A DNA stretch of 64,000 nucleotides from Actinomycetes bacterium (GTDB lineage Bacteria > Actinomycetota > Actinomycetes > Mycobacteriales > Mycobacteriaceae). Location of the stretch: NCBI GenBank assembly GCA_023418505.1, contig JAEZZR010000011.1, forward strand, positions 1 to 64,000. Direction: 5' to 3'. The position numbers were made by a program, and so were the translations under genes. Of this stretch, positions 34,085-41,419 are shown in pieces. How positions within the stretch are numbered: position 1 is the stretch's first letter; every line of letters begins with the position of its first letter. The notes under the pieces are model-generated. The model was given only the letters and a program-made list of their open reading frames with translations. It had not been told where the DNA came from and did not search any database.

Positions 34085-34819
34085 CTAAGCCGCATCTTCG
34101 GCGGGCGTAACCGAACTTTTCACCGAAGCGTAGGTCATCTGATTCAACGCATATTCCACCATCACCGGCCGAGTACCGAATAGAAACGCAAGCTCGGCAA
34201 TCACTTCGTTTGCTGCATCAACCATGGTGTCAAAAGAAGCTTTGCGCTTATCGCATTGCTCGATACCAGCGGCGGTTAACAGTGCAATGATCTTAGGATT
34301 CAGACACGGCTTTTCAGCCCCTACCAACAAGCGGAAATGGCACCAACTGCTCTGCCCTAGCCCATAGATACGCAACCACACATCACGCATGAAATGGGGG
34401 CGAAGCTGATAAGCGTGCACGAAATCAGATTTGGTCTCATAGCCGCACCGGGAAAACTCGTGACAGAGTTCCGCCACAATATCCGTCTTTGGCCGGCCAT
34501 TGATTTTATTGGCCGGGAAGATCCGTTGGAAGCTCTGTGCTTCCGAATCGGCTGCCGAACTTAGTAGCTCCAATACCTGCTGTGGCACAAGCGATTCATG
34601 GCTGTATTCGCGCAGCCAACGACGATAGCGCGAAATCAGCCGATCCACTTGCCCGTGGTGCATGCGCACCGAGAACACCGCATCGATGATGCATTCGATC
34701 AGATCGTCCCGACTATCAGCACCCCACACCCAGCTATCGGATACGCCAAAAACTTCTTCAACGCTTTCTTTTAATGCAAGGATCTTCACTGGATCCACGC
34801 ATTGTACTTCAATCTGCAT
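34085..34819 (-). CDS. Possible HhH-GPD-like hypothetical protein
   Basis: A soluble protein of 244 residues, helical, with GRPKTDIVAELCHEF and RIYGLGQSSWCHFRLLVGAEKP segments. The second looks like a helix-hairpin-helix hairpin followed by the dipeptide that ends it, as in the HhH-GPD DNA glycosylase fold, but the catalytic Lys/Asp signature cannot be confirmed by eye. It would thus be a structural relative or an inactive form. The ATG at 34819 is chosen over an upstream frame with no support; a GTG two codons earlier is possible. It lies upstream of dinB on the same strand with a 74-base gap. Confidence 0.6.
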   Translation of the reverse strand: MQIEVQCVDPVKILALKESVEEVFGVSDSWVWGADSRDDLIECIIDAVFSVRMHHGQVDRLISRYRRWLREYSHESLVPQQVLELLSSAADSEAQSFQRIFPANKINGRPKTDIVAELCHEFSRCGYETKSDFVHAYQLRPHFMRDVWLRIYGLGQSSWCHFRLLVGAEKPCLNPKIIALLTAAGIEQCDKRKASFDTMVDAANEVIAELAFLFGTRPVMVEYALNQMTYASVKSSVTPAEDAA

Positions 34820-34926
34820 AAGCACAAGCTGTAGTAAAAGAAAACCACCCTGGCAGCGCGCACAGTAGCGTGCGGCCACCAGGGTGTGGATAGTTATTCA
34901 GCTGTGGAAAAGCTCAGCAGAAGCAG

Positions 34927-34974
34927 CTAGCAGGAAAGCTAACCCCAAAAAAAACTAGCCGGAAATCCTAGGCC
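34927..34974. repeat. 28-bp duplication over ileS stop
   Basis: CTAGCAGGAAAGCTAACC (34927-34944) and CTAGCCGGAAATCCTAGGCC (34955-34974) are diverged copies 28 bp apart, separated by an A tract. Each has two CTA/TAG-type triplets. The second copy contains the ileS stop. Confidence 0.7.
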
Positions 34975-37900
34975 TTTGCCAACTCAGCGAAGCTATCGTC
35001 GCCAAGCTCGTAAAGCTCAGCAGCCTTAGCAGCGGCGTTGTCATCCGCAACCACCGTAAACGAAGTTGCCAAGACTTCCGAAGCGATGGAATCCTGCAGC
35101 TGAGTTGCCCAGGCCTCGCGGTGCTGTGGCACGTACATCGTTACGGTGATGCGGTCGGTGACTTCCAGGCCAGCCTGCTTGCGCGCATCCTGCAAACCAC
35201 GTACACGGTCGGCGGCCCAGCCGCGAGTCTCGTGCGACTCATCGACATTGGTATCCAGCACCACAAGGCCGTTGACACCATCGACCTCAGCAGTGGTTTC
35301 CGGTTGAACTGCTACCAGGCGACGCGAGAACTCGTTTTCTTCCAGCACGATGCCATCGGCAACGATGCGGCCGTCTTCCTGTACTTCGTAGTTGCCCTGC
35401 TTGGTGGCCTTGATTACGCGCTGGACATCCTTGCCCAAGCGAGGACCGGCCACACGCGCATTACAGGTGACCTCGTAGCGGCCAACCGACGAAACGTCAG
35501 AGGTCAACACCACTTCGTCCACATTGACCTCATCGGCGATGATGCCTACATATGGCTGCAGCTGATCAGCATCAGGCACAGCTACGGTCAGCTTTGGCAG
35601 AGGCAGACGGTTACGCAGCTTCTGCGCTTTACGGATACGCGAGGTAGCCGAGCAAACACTGCGCACTACATCCATTTGAGCTACTAGGTCACGTGCCTGC
35701 TGGTCGTGTGGCAACTCAGCTACGGTTGGCCAGTCGGTCAAATGCACCGAGCGCCCACCAGTTAGCGACTTCCAGATCACCTCGGATGCCATTGGTAGCA
35801 GTGGCGCTGCAATACGGGTCAGAGTCTCCAACACGGTGTAGAGAGTGTTGAAAGCCTCTGGGTGCACTTCGTCGCCAGCCCAGAAACGCTCACGCGAACG
35901 ACGGACGTACCAGTTCGTCAGCGCATCGCAGAACCAGCGGATTTCGTCGGTAGCTACTGCCACATCGAGGTTGTCCAGCTTCTCAGTGACCGATTCCACC
36001 GTTTCCGCCAGCTTCGCCAGGATGTAGCGATCCAAGACGTTATCGGAATCGGTCGACCACTGTGCTGGCTTCGAAGCGTAGAGCTGCAAGAACGAGTATG
36101 CATTCCACATCGGCAGCAGTGCCTGACGCACGCCTTCACGGATGCCTTCTTCAGTGACAATGAGATTGCCACCGCGCAGGATAGGCGAGCTCATTAGGAA
36201 CCAACGCATCGCATCGGCGCCATCGCGGTCGAAGACTTCGCGCACGTTCGGGTAATTGCCCTTCGACTTCGACATCTTCAAACCATCGTTGCCCAGCACG
36301 ATGCCGTGAGCCACCACCGTCTTGTAGGGCACGCGGTCGAACAATGCGGTGGATAGCACGTGGGTCATGTAGAACCAGCCGCGGGTCTGGCCGGAGTACT
36401 CCACCACGAAGTCTGCTGGCGAGTGAGTATCGAACCATTCTTTGTTCTCGAACGGGTAATGCTTCTGCGCAAACGGCATCGAGCCCGATTCGAACCAGCA
36501 GTCCAGGACCTCTGGCACACGACGCATGGTCGATTGCCCCGTTGGATCATCTGGATTCGGACGCGTCAGATCATCGATATAAGGTCGGTGCAGCGAGGTT
36601 GGGCGGAACCCGAAGTCGCGCTCCATTTCATCCAAAGAACCGTAGACATCCACGCGTGGGTACTCCGGATTATCCGAGACCCACACTGGGATTGGCGCAC
36701 CCCAGTAGCGGTTACGCGAGATATTCCAATCGCGGGCACCTTCCAGCCACTTACCGAACTGGCCATCGCGGATGTGCTCTGGGATCCAGCGCATATCATT
36801 GTGGTTCAGCTCCACCAGGCGATCGCGGATCTTGGTGACCTCAACGAACCAAGCTGGCAATGCCATGTAGATCAGAGGCTCGCCGGAGCGCCACGAATGT
36901 GGGTACGAGTGCTCGATGGTCTGGTGCTTGACTACGCGCCCGGCAGCCTTGAGATCCTTGATGATCTGCTTGTTGGCATCGAAGACAAGCTGGCCTTGGT
37001 ATTCCGGTACCTCGGCGGTGAACTTGCCGTCCATATCCACTGGGATAACTACACCGATGCCATGGGCTTTACAGACGTTCATATCGTCTTCACCGAATGC
37101 AGGTGCCTGGTGCACGATACCGGTACCGTCTTCCACCGAAACATAATCCGCTGGGATGATGCGGAACGCATTCGGCTGATCAGCAAAGTAATCGAAAATC
37201 GGCTGGTACTTCAGACCCGTGAGCTGGGCGCCGGAAGCCGTAGCCAGAACCTTGTGATTCTTGCCCAATTCAGCCGCATAATTCGGGATCAACGCTTCGG
37301 CCAAAACCAGCTTCTTGCCGGCAAATTCTGCCAGGCCGTCATTGCCTACTTCGACTACGGCGTAGGTGATCTCTGGGTGGACTGCCAGCGCCAAGTTCGA
37401 AGGAAGCGTCCATGGCGTAGTGGTCCACGCGATAGCTGCAGCACCTTCCAGCGCCGATGCTAATTCGTCGCCAGCTGCCAAGGTTGTGGCAGCATTAGAG
37501 CCTTCTTCCGCGCCAATCAGAGGCATGGTGATGGTCAGCGCTGGATCCTGGCGGTTGCGGTACGAATCGTCTAAACGGGTTTCCTGGTTCGACAGTGGCG
37601 TGTGCTCAGCCCAGGAATATGGCAGCACGCGGAAGTCCTGGTAGATCAAGCCCTTATCGTAGAGAGTCTTGAACGCCCAGATCACCGACTCCATGTAGTC
37701 GAGATCCATCGTCTTATAGCCGCCCTCGAAGTCCACCCAACGTGCCTGAGAGGTGACGTAATCTTCCCACTCTTGGGTGTAGCGCAGCACAGATTCTGCG
37801 CAGTATTCGTTGAACTTGGCCAGGCCCATGGCTTCGATCTCGCCCTTGTCCTTGATGCCAAGCTGCTTTTCAGCTTCTAATTCTGCTGGTAGGCCGTGGC

Positions 37901-38213
37901 AGTCCCATCCGAAGACGCGCTGTACCTGCTTGCCTCGCATGGTTTGGTAGCGCGGCACGATGTCTTTTACGTAGCCGGTAAGGAGGTGGCCGTAGTGTGG
38001 CAGACCGTTCGCAAATGGCGGGCCGTCGTAGAAGACGTACTCTTCCGCACCTTCGCGCTGGTCTATCGAGGCCTGGAAGGTACCGTCTTTCTTCCAAAAA
38101 TCAAGTACCGCGGACTCTAGCTTGGGAAAACTTGGGCTGCCGCCGGGGCGACCGAATTCATCAACGCGTGGGTATGCGCCACCGGCGGGAGTTTGCTGAT
38201 TAGGGGTGCTCAT
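34968..38213 (-). CDS. ileS: Isoleucyl-tRNA synthetase, eukaryote-like type
   Basis: Class Ia synthetase of 1081 residues that charges tRNA-Ile. The HIGH-type motif is HYGH (about 73-76) in FYDGPPFANGLPHYGHLL, and KMSKS is at about 646-650 in LKMSKSKGNYPN. Editing domain (CP1) lies between about 210 and 430. The length, the FYDGPPFAxGLPHYGH opening and the C-terminal extension match the IleRS2 type of Actinobacteria and eukaryotes, which generally bind mupirocin poorly. A T-box leader precedes it on the same strand. AAAGGCAG immediately before the ATG is a weak ribosome binding site. Confidence 0.96.
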   Translation of the reverse strand: MSTPNQQTPAGGAYPRVDEFGRPGGSPSFPKLESAVLDFWKKDGTFQASIDQREGAEEYVFYDGPPFANGLPHYGHLLTGYVKDIVPRYQTMRGKQVQRVFGWDCHGLPAELEAEKQLGIKDKGEIEAMGLAKFNEYCAESVLRYTQEWEDYVTSQARWVDFEGGYKTMDLDYMESVIWAFKTLYDKGLIYQDFRVLPYSWAEHTPLSNQETRLDDSYRNRQDPALTITMPLIGAEEGSNAATTLAAGDELASALEGAAAIAWTTTPWTLPSNLALAVHPEITYAVVEVGNDGLAEFAGKKLVLAEALIPNYAAELGKNHKVLATASGAQLTGLKYQPIFDYFADQPNAFRIIPADYVSVEDGTGIVHQAPAFGEDDMNVCKAHGIGVVIPVDMDGKFTAEVPEYQGQLVFDANKQIIKDLKAAGRVVKHQTIEHSYPHSWRSGEPLIYMALPAWFVEVTKIRDRLVELNHNDMRWIPEHIRDGQFGKWLEGARDWNISRNRYWGAPIPVWVSDNPEYPRVDVYGSLDEMERDFGFRPTSLHRPYIDDLTRPNPDDPTGQSTMRRVPEVLDCWFESGSMPFAQKHYPFENKEWFDTHSPADFVVEYSGQTRGWFYMTHVLSTALFDRVPYKTVVAHGIVLGNDGLKMSKSKGNYPNVREVFDRDGADAMRWFLMSSPILRGGNLIVTEEGIREGVRQALLPMWNAYSFLQLYASKPAQWSTDSDNVLDRYILAKLAETVESVTEKLDNLDVAVATDEIRWFCDALTNWYVRRSRERFWAGDEVHPEAFNTLYTVLETLTRIAAPLLPMASEVIWKSLTGGRSVHLTDWPTVAELPHDQQARDLVAQMDVVRSVCSATSRIRKAQKLRNRLPLPKLTVAVPDADQLQPYVGIIADEVNVDEVVLTSDVSSVGRYEVTCNARVAGPRLGKDVQRVIKATKQGNYEVQEDGRIVADGIVLEENEFSRRLVAVQPETTAEVDGVNGLVVLDTNVDESHETRGWAADRVRGLQDARKQAGLEVTDRITVTMYVPQHREAWATQLQDSIASEVLATSFTVVADDNAAAKAAELYELGDDSFAELAKA

Positions 38214-38289
38214 CTGCCTTTACTTTCTAAAAATGCGCCACACCGTGGTGAGTGACACTATGGTTCGTTTAGTGTTTGGTCTCCACCAC

Positions 38290-38395
38290 GGGGGCGCTGG
38301 AAAGGCGCGGTACCACCCCGCTTGAATGCAACGCTTGCAGCAGTCCATTGCATTCCGCTTCGTATTTAGAGGATTACGGCTCCAACCCGTCTGGT
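38290..38395 (-). promoter_or_regulatory. T-box leader of ileS
   Basis: Minus-strand leader with the T-box sequence GGGGTGGTACCGCG (38319-38306), which base-pairs with uncharged tRNA acceptor ends. Just before it is a perfect 8-bp stem GAATGCAA/TTGCATTC (38324-38331 with 38348-38355). An AUC isoleucine codon (38374-38372) sits in a small CGTA/TACG hairpin and could be the specifier of an ultrashort stem I. After the T-box, CCGTGGTGGAG can pair with CTCACCACGG, and GGCGC precedes five T, so both translational and transcriptional control are possible. Such translational T-boxes on ileS are established in Actinobacteria; this assignment rests on the consensus match. Confidence 0.85.
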
Positions 38396-38405
38396 TCTAA
38401 TAAGC

Positions 38406-38435
38406 AACAGCCCTAAAAGAGTTTTTAAGGCTGTT
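38406..38435. terminator. divIVA terminator-like hairpin
   Basis: AACAGCC and GGCTGTT form a 7-bp stem extended by TAAAA/TTTTA, about 60 bases after the divIVA stop and before the ileS T-box. No T tract follows on the minus strand, so partial termination or a leader stem is possible. Confidence 0.5.
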
Positions 38436-38491
38436 ACCGTTCTTCCAGAACGCTCCCCGGTGATTGCCGGATCATTGCGCAGGTATTGAAT

Positions 38492-39529
38492 TTAGTGAGA
38501 GTATCCGTCTGCTGGTGCAGCCGATTCGCGAGAATTCAGATCCTCCAACTGGGACTCCAGGAAGGTCTTCAACCGGGTACGGTATTCACGCTCGAACAGG
38601 TGCAGCTCGTCGATACGAGCTTCCAGAGCAGACTGCTGTTCCTTCACCGTGGTCATAATCTCGGTGTGCTTGCGCTCTGCATCTTCCTGCAGCGCGGTTG
38701 CTTTCTGCTGTGCAGCAGTAATGGTTGCCGAAGAGCGAGAATCCGCATCCTGAATCATCTGCTTCGAACGCGCCTGAGCGTCGTTCAAAGTACGGCTGGA
38801 CTCTTCGCGAGCTTCCGTCACCAGCTGCTCTGCTTCACGACGTGCAGATGCCACGGTGTGATCAGCTTCACGACGAGCTTCATTCAAGGTGGATTCTGCT
38901 TCGCTATTGGCCGCACGCACGCGCTCGTCCGATTCACGCTGAGCGGACTGCAAGGTCTGCTCTGCTTCCTGGCGAGCTTCCGACAGCATCTTGGTTGCTT
39001 CCGCATTTGCATCGGAGGTCAAACGATCCGCGGTTTCCTGAGCCAAGCCCAGTACGCGAGCTGCCTGCAGATGAGTTTCAGCGGAAGCTTCGGTCTCGGC
39101 CTTAGGAGCTGCAGCTGCTGGAGCGGACTGCTGGTGCTGCTGAGCCTGGCGGGCGCGCTGTTCTGCATTAGCTGCACGCTGCTCTGCTTCACGAACCTGC
39201 TCGGCAGCTTCGGCGCGAGCCTTGGAAAGCTCTTCGTTCAAGCGCTGGTCGTATTCCGCACGCAACTGTGCTTCCACAGAGCTACGGATCTGCGCTTCAT
39301 CAACCGAGGAAGTCTGAACTGGCGCAGCAGCAGCACTGCCAGCGGATTCCAATTCACGCTCTAGTTCATCAACGCGAATACGCAGGTCAGCGTTCTCGTC
39401 TTGTAGCTCACCCAGGGTGTCCTCTACTAGATCAAGGAACTGATCTACTTCGTCCTCGTTGTAGCCCCGCTTGCCAATAGGCGGCTTGCTGAAAGCCACA
39501 TTATGCACATCAGCTGGAGTCAGCGGCAT
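38492..39529 (-). CDS. divIVA: Polar growth factor DivIVA/Wag31
   Basis: A coiled-coil scaffold of 345 residues that marks cell poles and guides apical wall synthesis in Corynebacteriales. The N-terminal membrane-binding crossed-loop domain is clear: MPLTPADVHNVAFSKPPIGKRGYNEDEVDQFLDLVEDTL (about 1-40). A Gln/Ala/Ser linker (about 115-140) separates two long coiled coils, the second running from about 145 to 320 with Ala, Glu and Arg heptads. The gene follows yggT with a separate promoter region. AAGGGGA lies a few bases before the ATG. It is essential in corynebacteria and mycobacteria. Confidence 0.97.
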   Translation of the reverse strand: MPLTPADVHNVAFSKPPIGKRGYNEDEVDQFLDLVEDTLGELQDENADLRIRVDELERELESAGSAAAAPVQTSSVDEAQIRSSVEAQLRAEYDQRLNEELSKARAEAAEQVREAEQRAANAEQRARQAQQHQQSAPAAAAPKAETEASAETHLQAARVLGLAQETADRLTSDANAEATKMLSEARQEAEQTLQSAQRESDERVRAANSEAESTLNEARREADHTVASARREAEQLVTEAREESSRTLNDAQARSKQMIQDADSRSSATITAAQQKATALQEDAERKHTEIMTTVKEQQSALEARIDELHLFEREYRTRLKTFLESQLEDLNSRESAAPADGYSH

Positions 39530-39601
39530 GGAGTGTCCCCTTCGCGTTGATTGGACTTTAAAATTCTAATTTATCTGTAGTAACAACGATTACCAGGCGC
39601 C

Positions 39602-39607
39602 ACTTTA
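39602..39607 (-). promoter_or_regulatory. Candidate divIVA promoter
   Basis: TAAAGT on the minus strand, preceded by TGTGC (extended -10), lies about 73 bases upstream of the divIVA ATG. There is no good -35. It would drive divIVA independently of the upstream sepF-yggT genes. Confidence 0.4.
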
Positions 39608-39661
39608 GCACAGTTAACCAACTTTGCCGTGGTAGACACCAGATCTAATTCGTTGCACTTG

Positions 39662-39693
39662 TATTTACAAGAACAGCTATCTACAAGAACAGC
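39662..39693. repeat. 16-bp duplication over yggT stop
   Basis: TATTTACAAGAACAGC (39662-39677) and TATCTACAAGAACAGC (39678-39693), 15 of 16 equal. The second contains the TAG stop (minus strand) of yggT. Confidence 0.93.
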
Positions 39694-39971
39694 CCGGCTA
39701 GCACCATTCGCAGGATCATCAGAATAAAGAACAGCACTAGCACAGACATATCCACCATTACGCCGCCCAATGGCAACGGTGGAATCAGTTTACGCAGCAA
39801 CTTCACTGGCGGATCAGTGATTACGAAGATGATCTCGCCAATCATCGAAAACACACGCCCCGGCTGCCAGGAGCGTGAGAAAGATTGAATCATCTCGATG
39901 ATGATGCGCACGAACAGAATGTAGGTAAATACCGTGAGTGCGATGATGAGCGAATAAACTACTTCAGTCAC
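39681..39971 (-). CDS. YggT family membrane protein
   Basis: A protein of 96 residues with two hydrophobic helices (about 4-25 and 72-95) and the family segment FVITDPPVKLLRKLIPPLPLGGVMVDMSVLVLFFIL. YggT proteins are tied to the divisome and membrane osmotic function. It lies in the canonical actinobacterial place between sepF and divIVA. Confidence 0.92.
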   Translation of the reverse strand: MTEVVYSLIIALTVFTYILFVRIIIEMIQSFSRSWQPGRVFSMIGEIIFVITDPPVKLLRKLIPPLPLGGVMVDMSVLVLFFILMILRMVLAGLFL

Positions 39972-40024
39972 GAGCGTTTACCTTATCAGTTCTAAAACCA
40001 CGTGGGCTTTAACATCAGCCGGGT

Positions 40025-40053
40025 ATTGATGCGGGCGTGATTAAATGCTGGCG
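40025..40053. repeat. Degenerate duplication over sepF stop
   Basis: ATTGATGCGGGCG (40025-40037) and ATTAAATGCTGGCG (40040-40053) are similar at about 11 of 14 positions. The second contains the TAA stop (minus strand) of sepF. Confidence 0.55.
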
Positions 40054-40529
40054 CGACGCTGTGGCTCTACGTTCTTTTGGGATACACCTTCTGGCAGCAA
40101 GGTCATCACTGGGCCATTGGTGATGATCCGGCCACGCAACGCAAAAGCTAGACCAGCAGCGAAGTCCACGTAGCGCTTCCTTTGCGCATCGTCGAGCGCA
40201 CTTAAGTCGAAGGACACGATGTCGCCCGAACGGAAAGAACGGCCAATTTCCGGTGCCTTGGAGTACTGATCTTGGAAATCGCTGCGCAGCTCTACGAAGT
40301 GGTGCTCTGGATCGCGCACAGGCTCACGTACTGGTTCACGATCGGCAAGGAAACGCGAGCTACCCGAGCGTGGCATGGATTCGCGATCGTAATCATCGCG
40401 AGCCTCCCGGTCGTATGGCTGACGTTCGTAGTCTTCGTAGCCGTCTGCCTCGTAAGCATCCGCGTACTCGTCGTTCGCACCTGGGGTTAATCCGAAATAA
40501 TCGGAAACCTTGCGCATTACTCCTGCCAT
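40041..40529 (-). CDS. sepF: Cell division protein SepF
   Basis: A protein of 162 residues that anchors and bundles FtsZ at the membrane; it substitutes for FtsA in Actinobacteria, where ftsA is absent. The N-terminal amphipathic membrane helix is MAGVMRKVSDYFGL. An acidic and Arg/Asp/Tyr-rich linker (about 20-75) follows, then the SepF core with RSGDIVSFDLSALDDAQRKRYVDFAAGLAFAL (about 98-130). The Arg/Asp-rich linker resembles the tails of FtsZ and FtsW in this cluster. It has its own 149-bp upstream region, since yggS is missing between it and pgeF. Confidence 0.95.
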   Translation of the reverse strand: MAGVMRKVSDYFGLTPGANDEYADAYEADGYEDYERQPYDREARDDYDRESMPRSGSSRFLADREPVREPVRDPEHHFVELRSDFQDQYSKAPEIGRSFRSGDIVSFDLSALDDAQRKRYVDFAAGLAFALRGRIITNGPVMTLLPEGVSQKNVEPQRRASI

Positions 40530-40565
40530 GTGATGATCCTTTTTCCACTTGGGCGTTCTTTATCC

Positions 40566-40598
40566 AGTGCCACCGAATTTACCGGTAATGCTGGCACT
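40566..40598. repeat. Inverted repeat upstream of sepF
   Basis: AGTGCCA (40566-40572) and TGGCACT (40592-40598) form a perfect 7-bp inverted repeat about 37 bp upstream of the sepF ATG. It may be an operator or a leader hairpin. Confidence 0.55.
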
Positions 40599-40649
40599 TT
40601 GGCTTCCATGACACGCCCACAAAACAAAAGAATCTCTGCGCTGTAATTT

Positions 40650-40693
40650 CCGGTGACTTCTCACCGGGGTACGCATTTTCACCGGGTGAGCAG
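40650..40693. repeat. Hairpin and duplication at pgeF stop
   Basis: CCGGTGA and TCACCGG (40650-40656, 40661-40667) make a perfect hairpin just after pgeF. The unit TTCTCACCGGGG (from 40658) and TTTTCACCGGGTG (from 40676) repeat with an 18-bp period. The second holds the TGA stop of pgeF (minus strand), and the first gives a further in-frame TGA. Confidence 0.7.
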
Positions 40694-41416
40694 CACTACC
40701 CCAGCTTGCCGTCCAGTAGTTTGCTCCCTGCGGTACGAATAAAATTCCCGATCAGAAATCGTGCACGCCGGATAGCTATCCACTGCGGTCCCGCCCATCC
40801 CATAGAGCTGGCGAACAATACCCGCGCGTAGATCCAGTCCCGCCGTCCCTTCCTTGGTTCGGGTGGCAGATCCTGGTAGATGCTTGTCGACGTCGTGAGC
40901 CATCGCTTGCGGAACTTCGTACTGCGCTCCGGATGCCGCAGGCCCAATTAAAGCGTGGATATGCTCGCGTTTGGCACCCAGGGCTTCCATTTGGGCGATT
41001 GACTTTTTCACAATACCGTTGCGGGCACCCATGCGTCCGGCGTGAGCAGCAGCGATAACGCCAGCTTGTTCGTCGGCAAGCAATACCGGAACGCAATCAG
41101 CCACCAGCACAACTAATGCGCATTGGGTGGTGGTAGTTACTAATGCATCGGTGGCGGGAGCAGTGCGTGTGCCTGCCACGTCAAGCGGAATGTCGTCGAG
41201 GGAATCCACCACAGTGACCGTGGGCGAATGGATCTGCTCCATGAATACACACTGATCCGGGCGGAGATCCAAGTTTTCTGCCAGGCGATGGCGATTGCGG
41301 CGTACGGTATCTTCATCGTCACCGACGTGCAGCCCTAAGTTGAAAGAGTCGTAGGGAGCCACAGAAAAACCGCCACGGCGGTTAGTGAAAAACTCCCGAA
41401 CGCGGCGGTTAGTCAT
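40679..41416 (-). CDS. pgeF: Purine nucleoside phosphorylase/laccase-domain protein
   Basis: A cytosolic protein of 245 residues of the YfiH (PgeF/LACC1) family. In E. coli it acts as a peptidoglycan editing factor and has purine-nucleoside-cleaving activity. Family motifs are CVFMEQIHSPTV, ATDALVTTTT, VADCVPVLLAD with the Asp-Cys, AAHAGRMGARNGIV with the metal His, and IGPAASGAQYEVP. It follows ftsZ with a three-base gap, as is usual in actinobacterial dcw clusters. The usual next gene, yggS, is not present downstream. Confidence 0.9.
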   Translation of the reverse strand: MTNRRVREFFTNRRGGFSVAPYDSFNLGLHVGDDEDTVRRNRHRLAENLDLRPDQCVFMEQIHSPTVTVVDSLDDIPLDVAGTRTAPATDALVTTTTQCALVVLVADCVPVLLADEQAGVIAAAHAGRMGARNGIVKKSIAQMEALGAKREHIHALIGPAASGAQYEVPQAMAHDVDKHLPGSATRTKEGTAGLDLRAGIVRQLYGMGGTAVDSYPACTISDREFYSYRREQTTGRQAGVVLLTR

Positions 41417-41419
41417 GAA

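Noticed and set aside
38406..38435. The hairpin upstream of the ileS T-box as T-box stem I
   Set aside because: It contains no isoleucine codon in a specifier-like loop and is closer in design to a divIVA terminator; the AUC hairpin nearer the T-box fits better.
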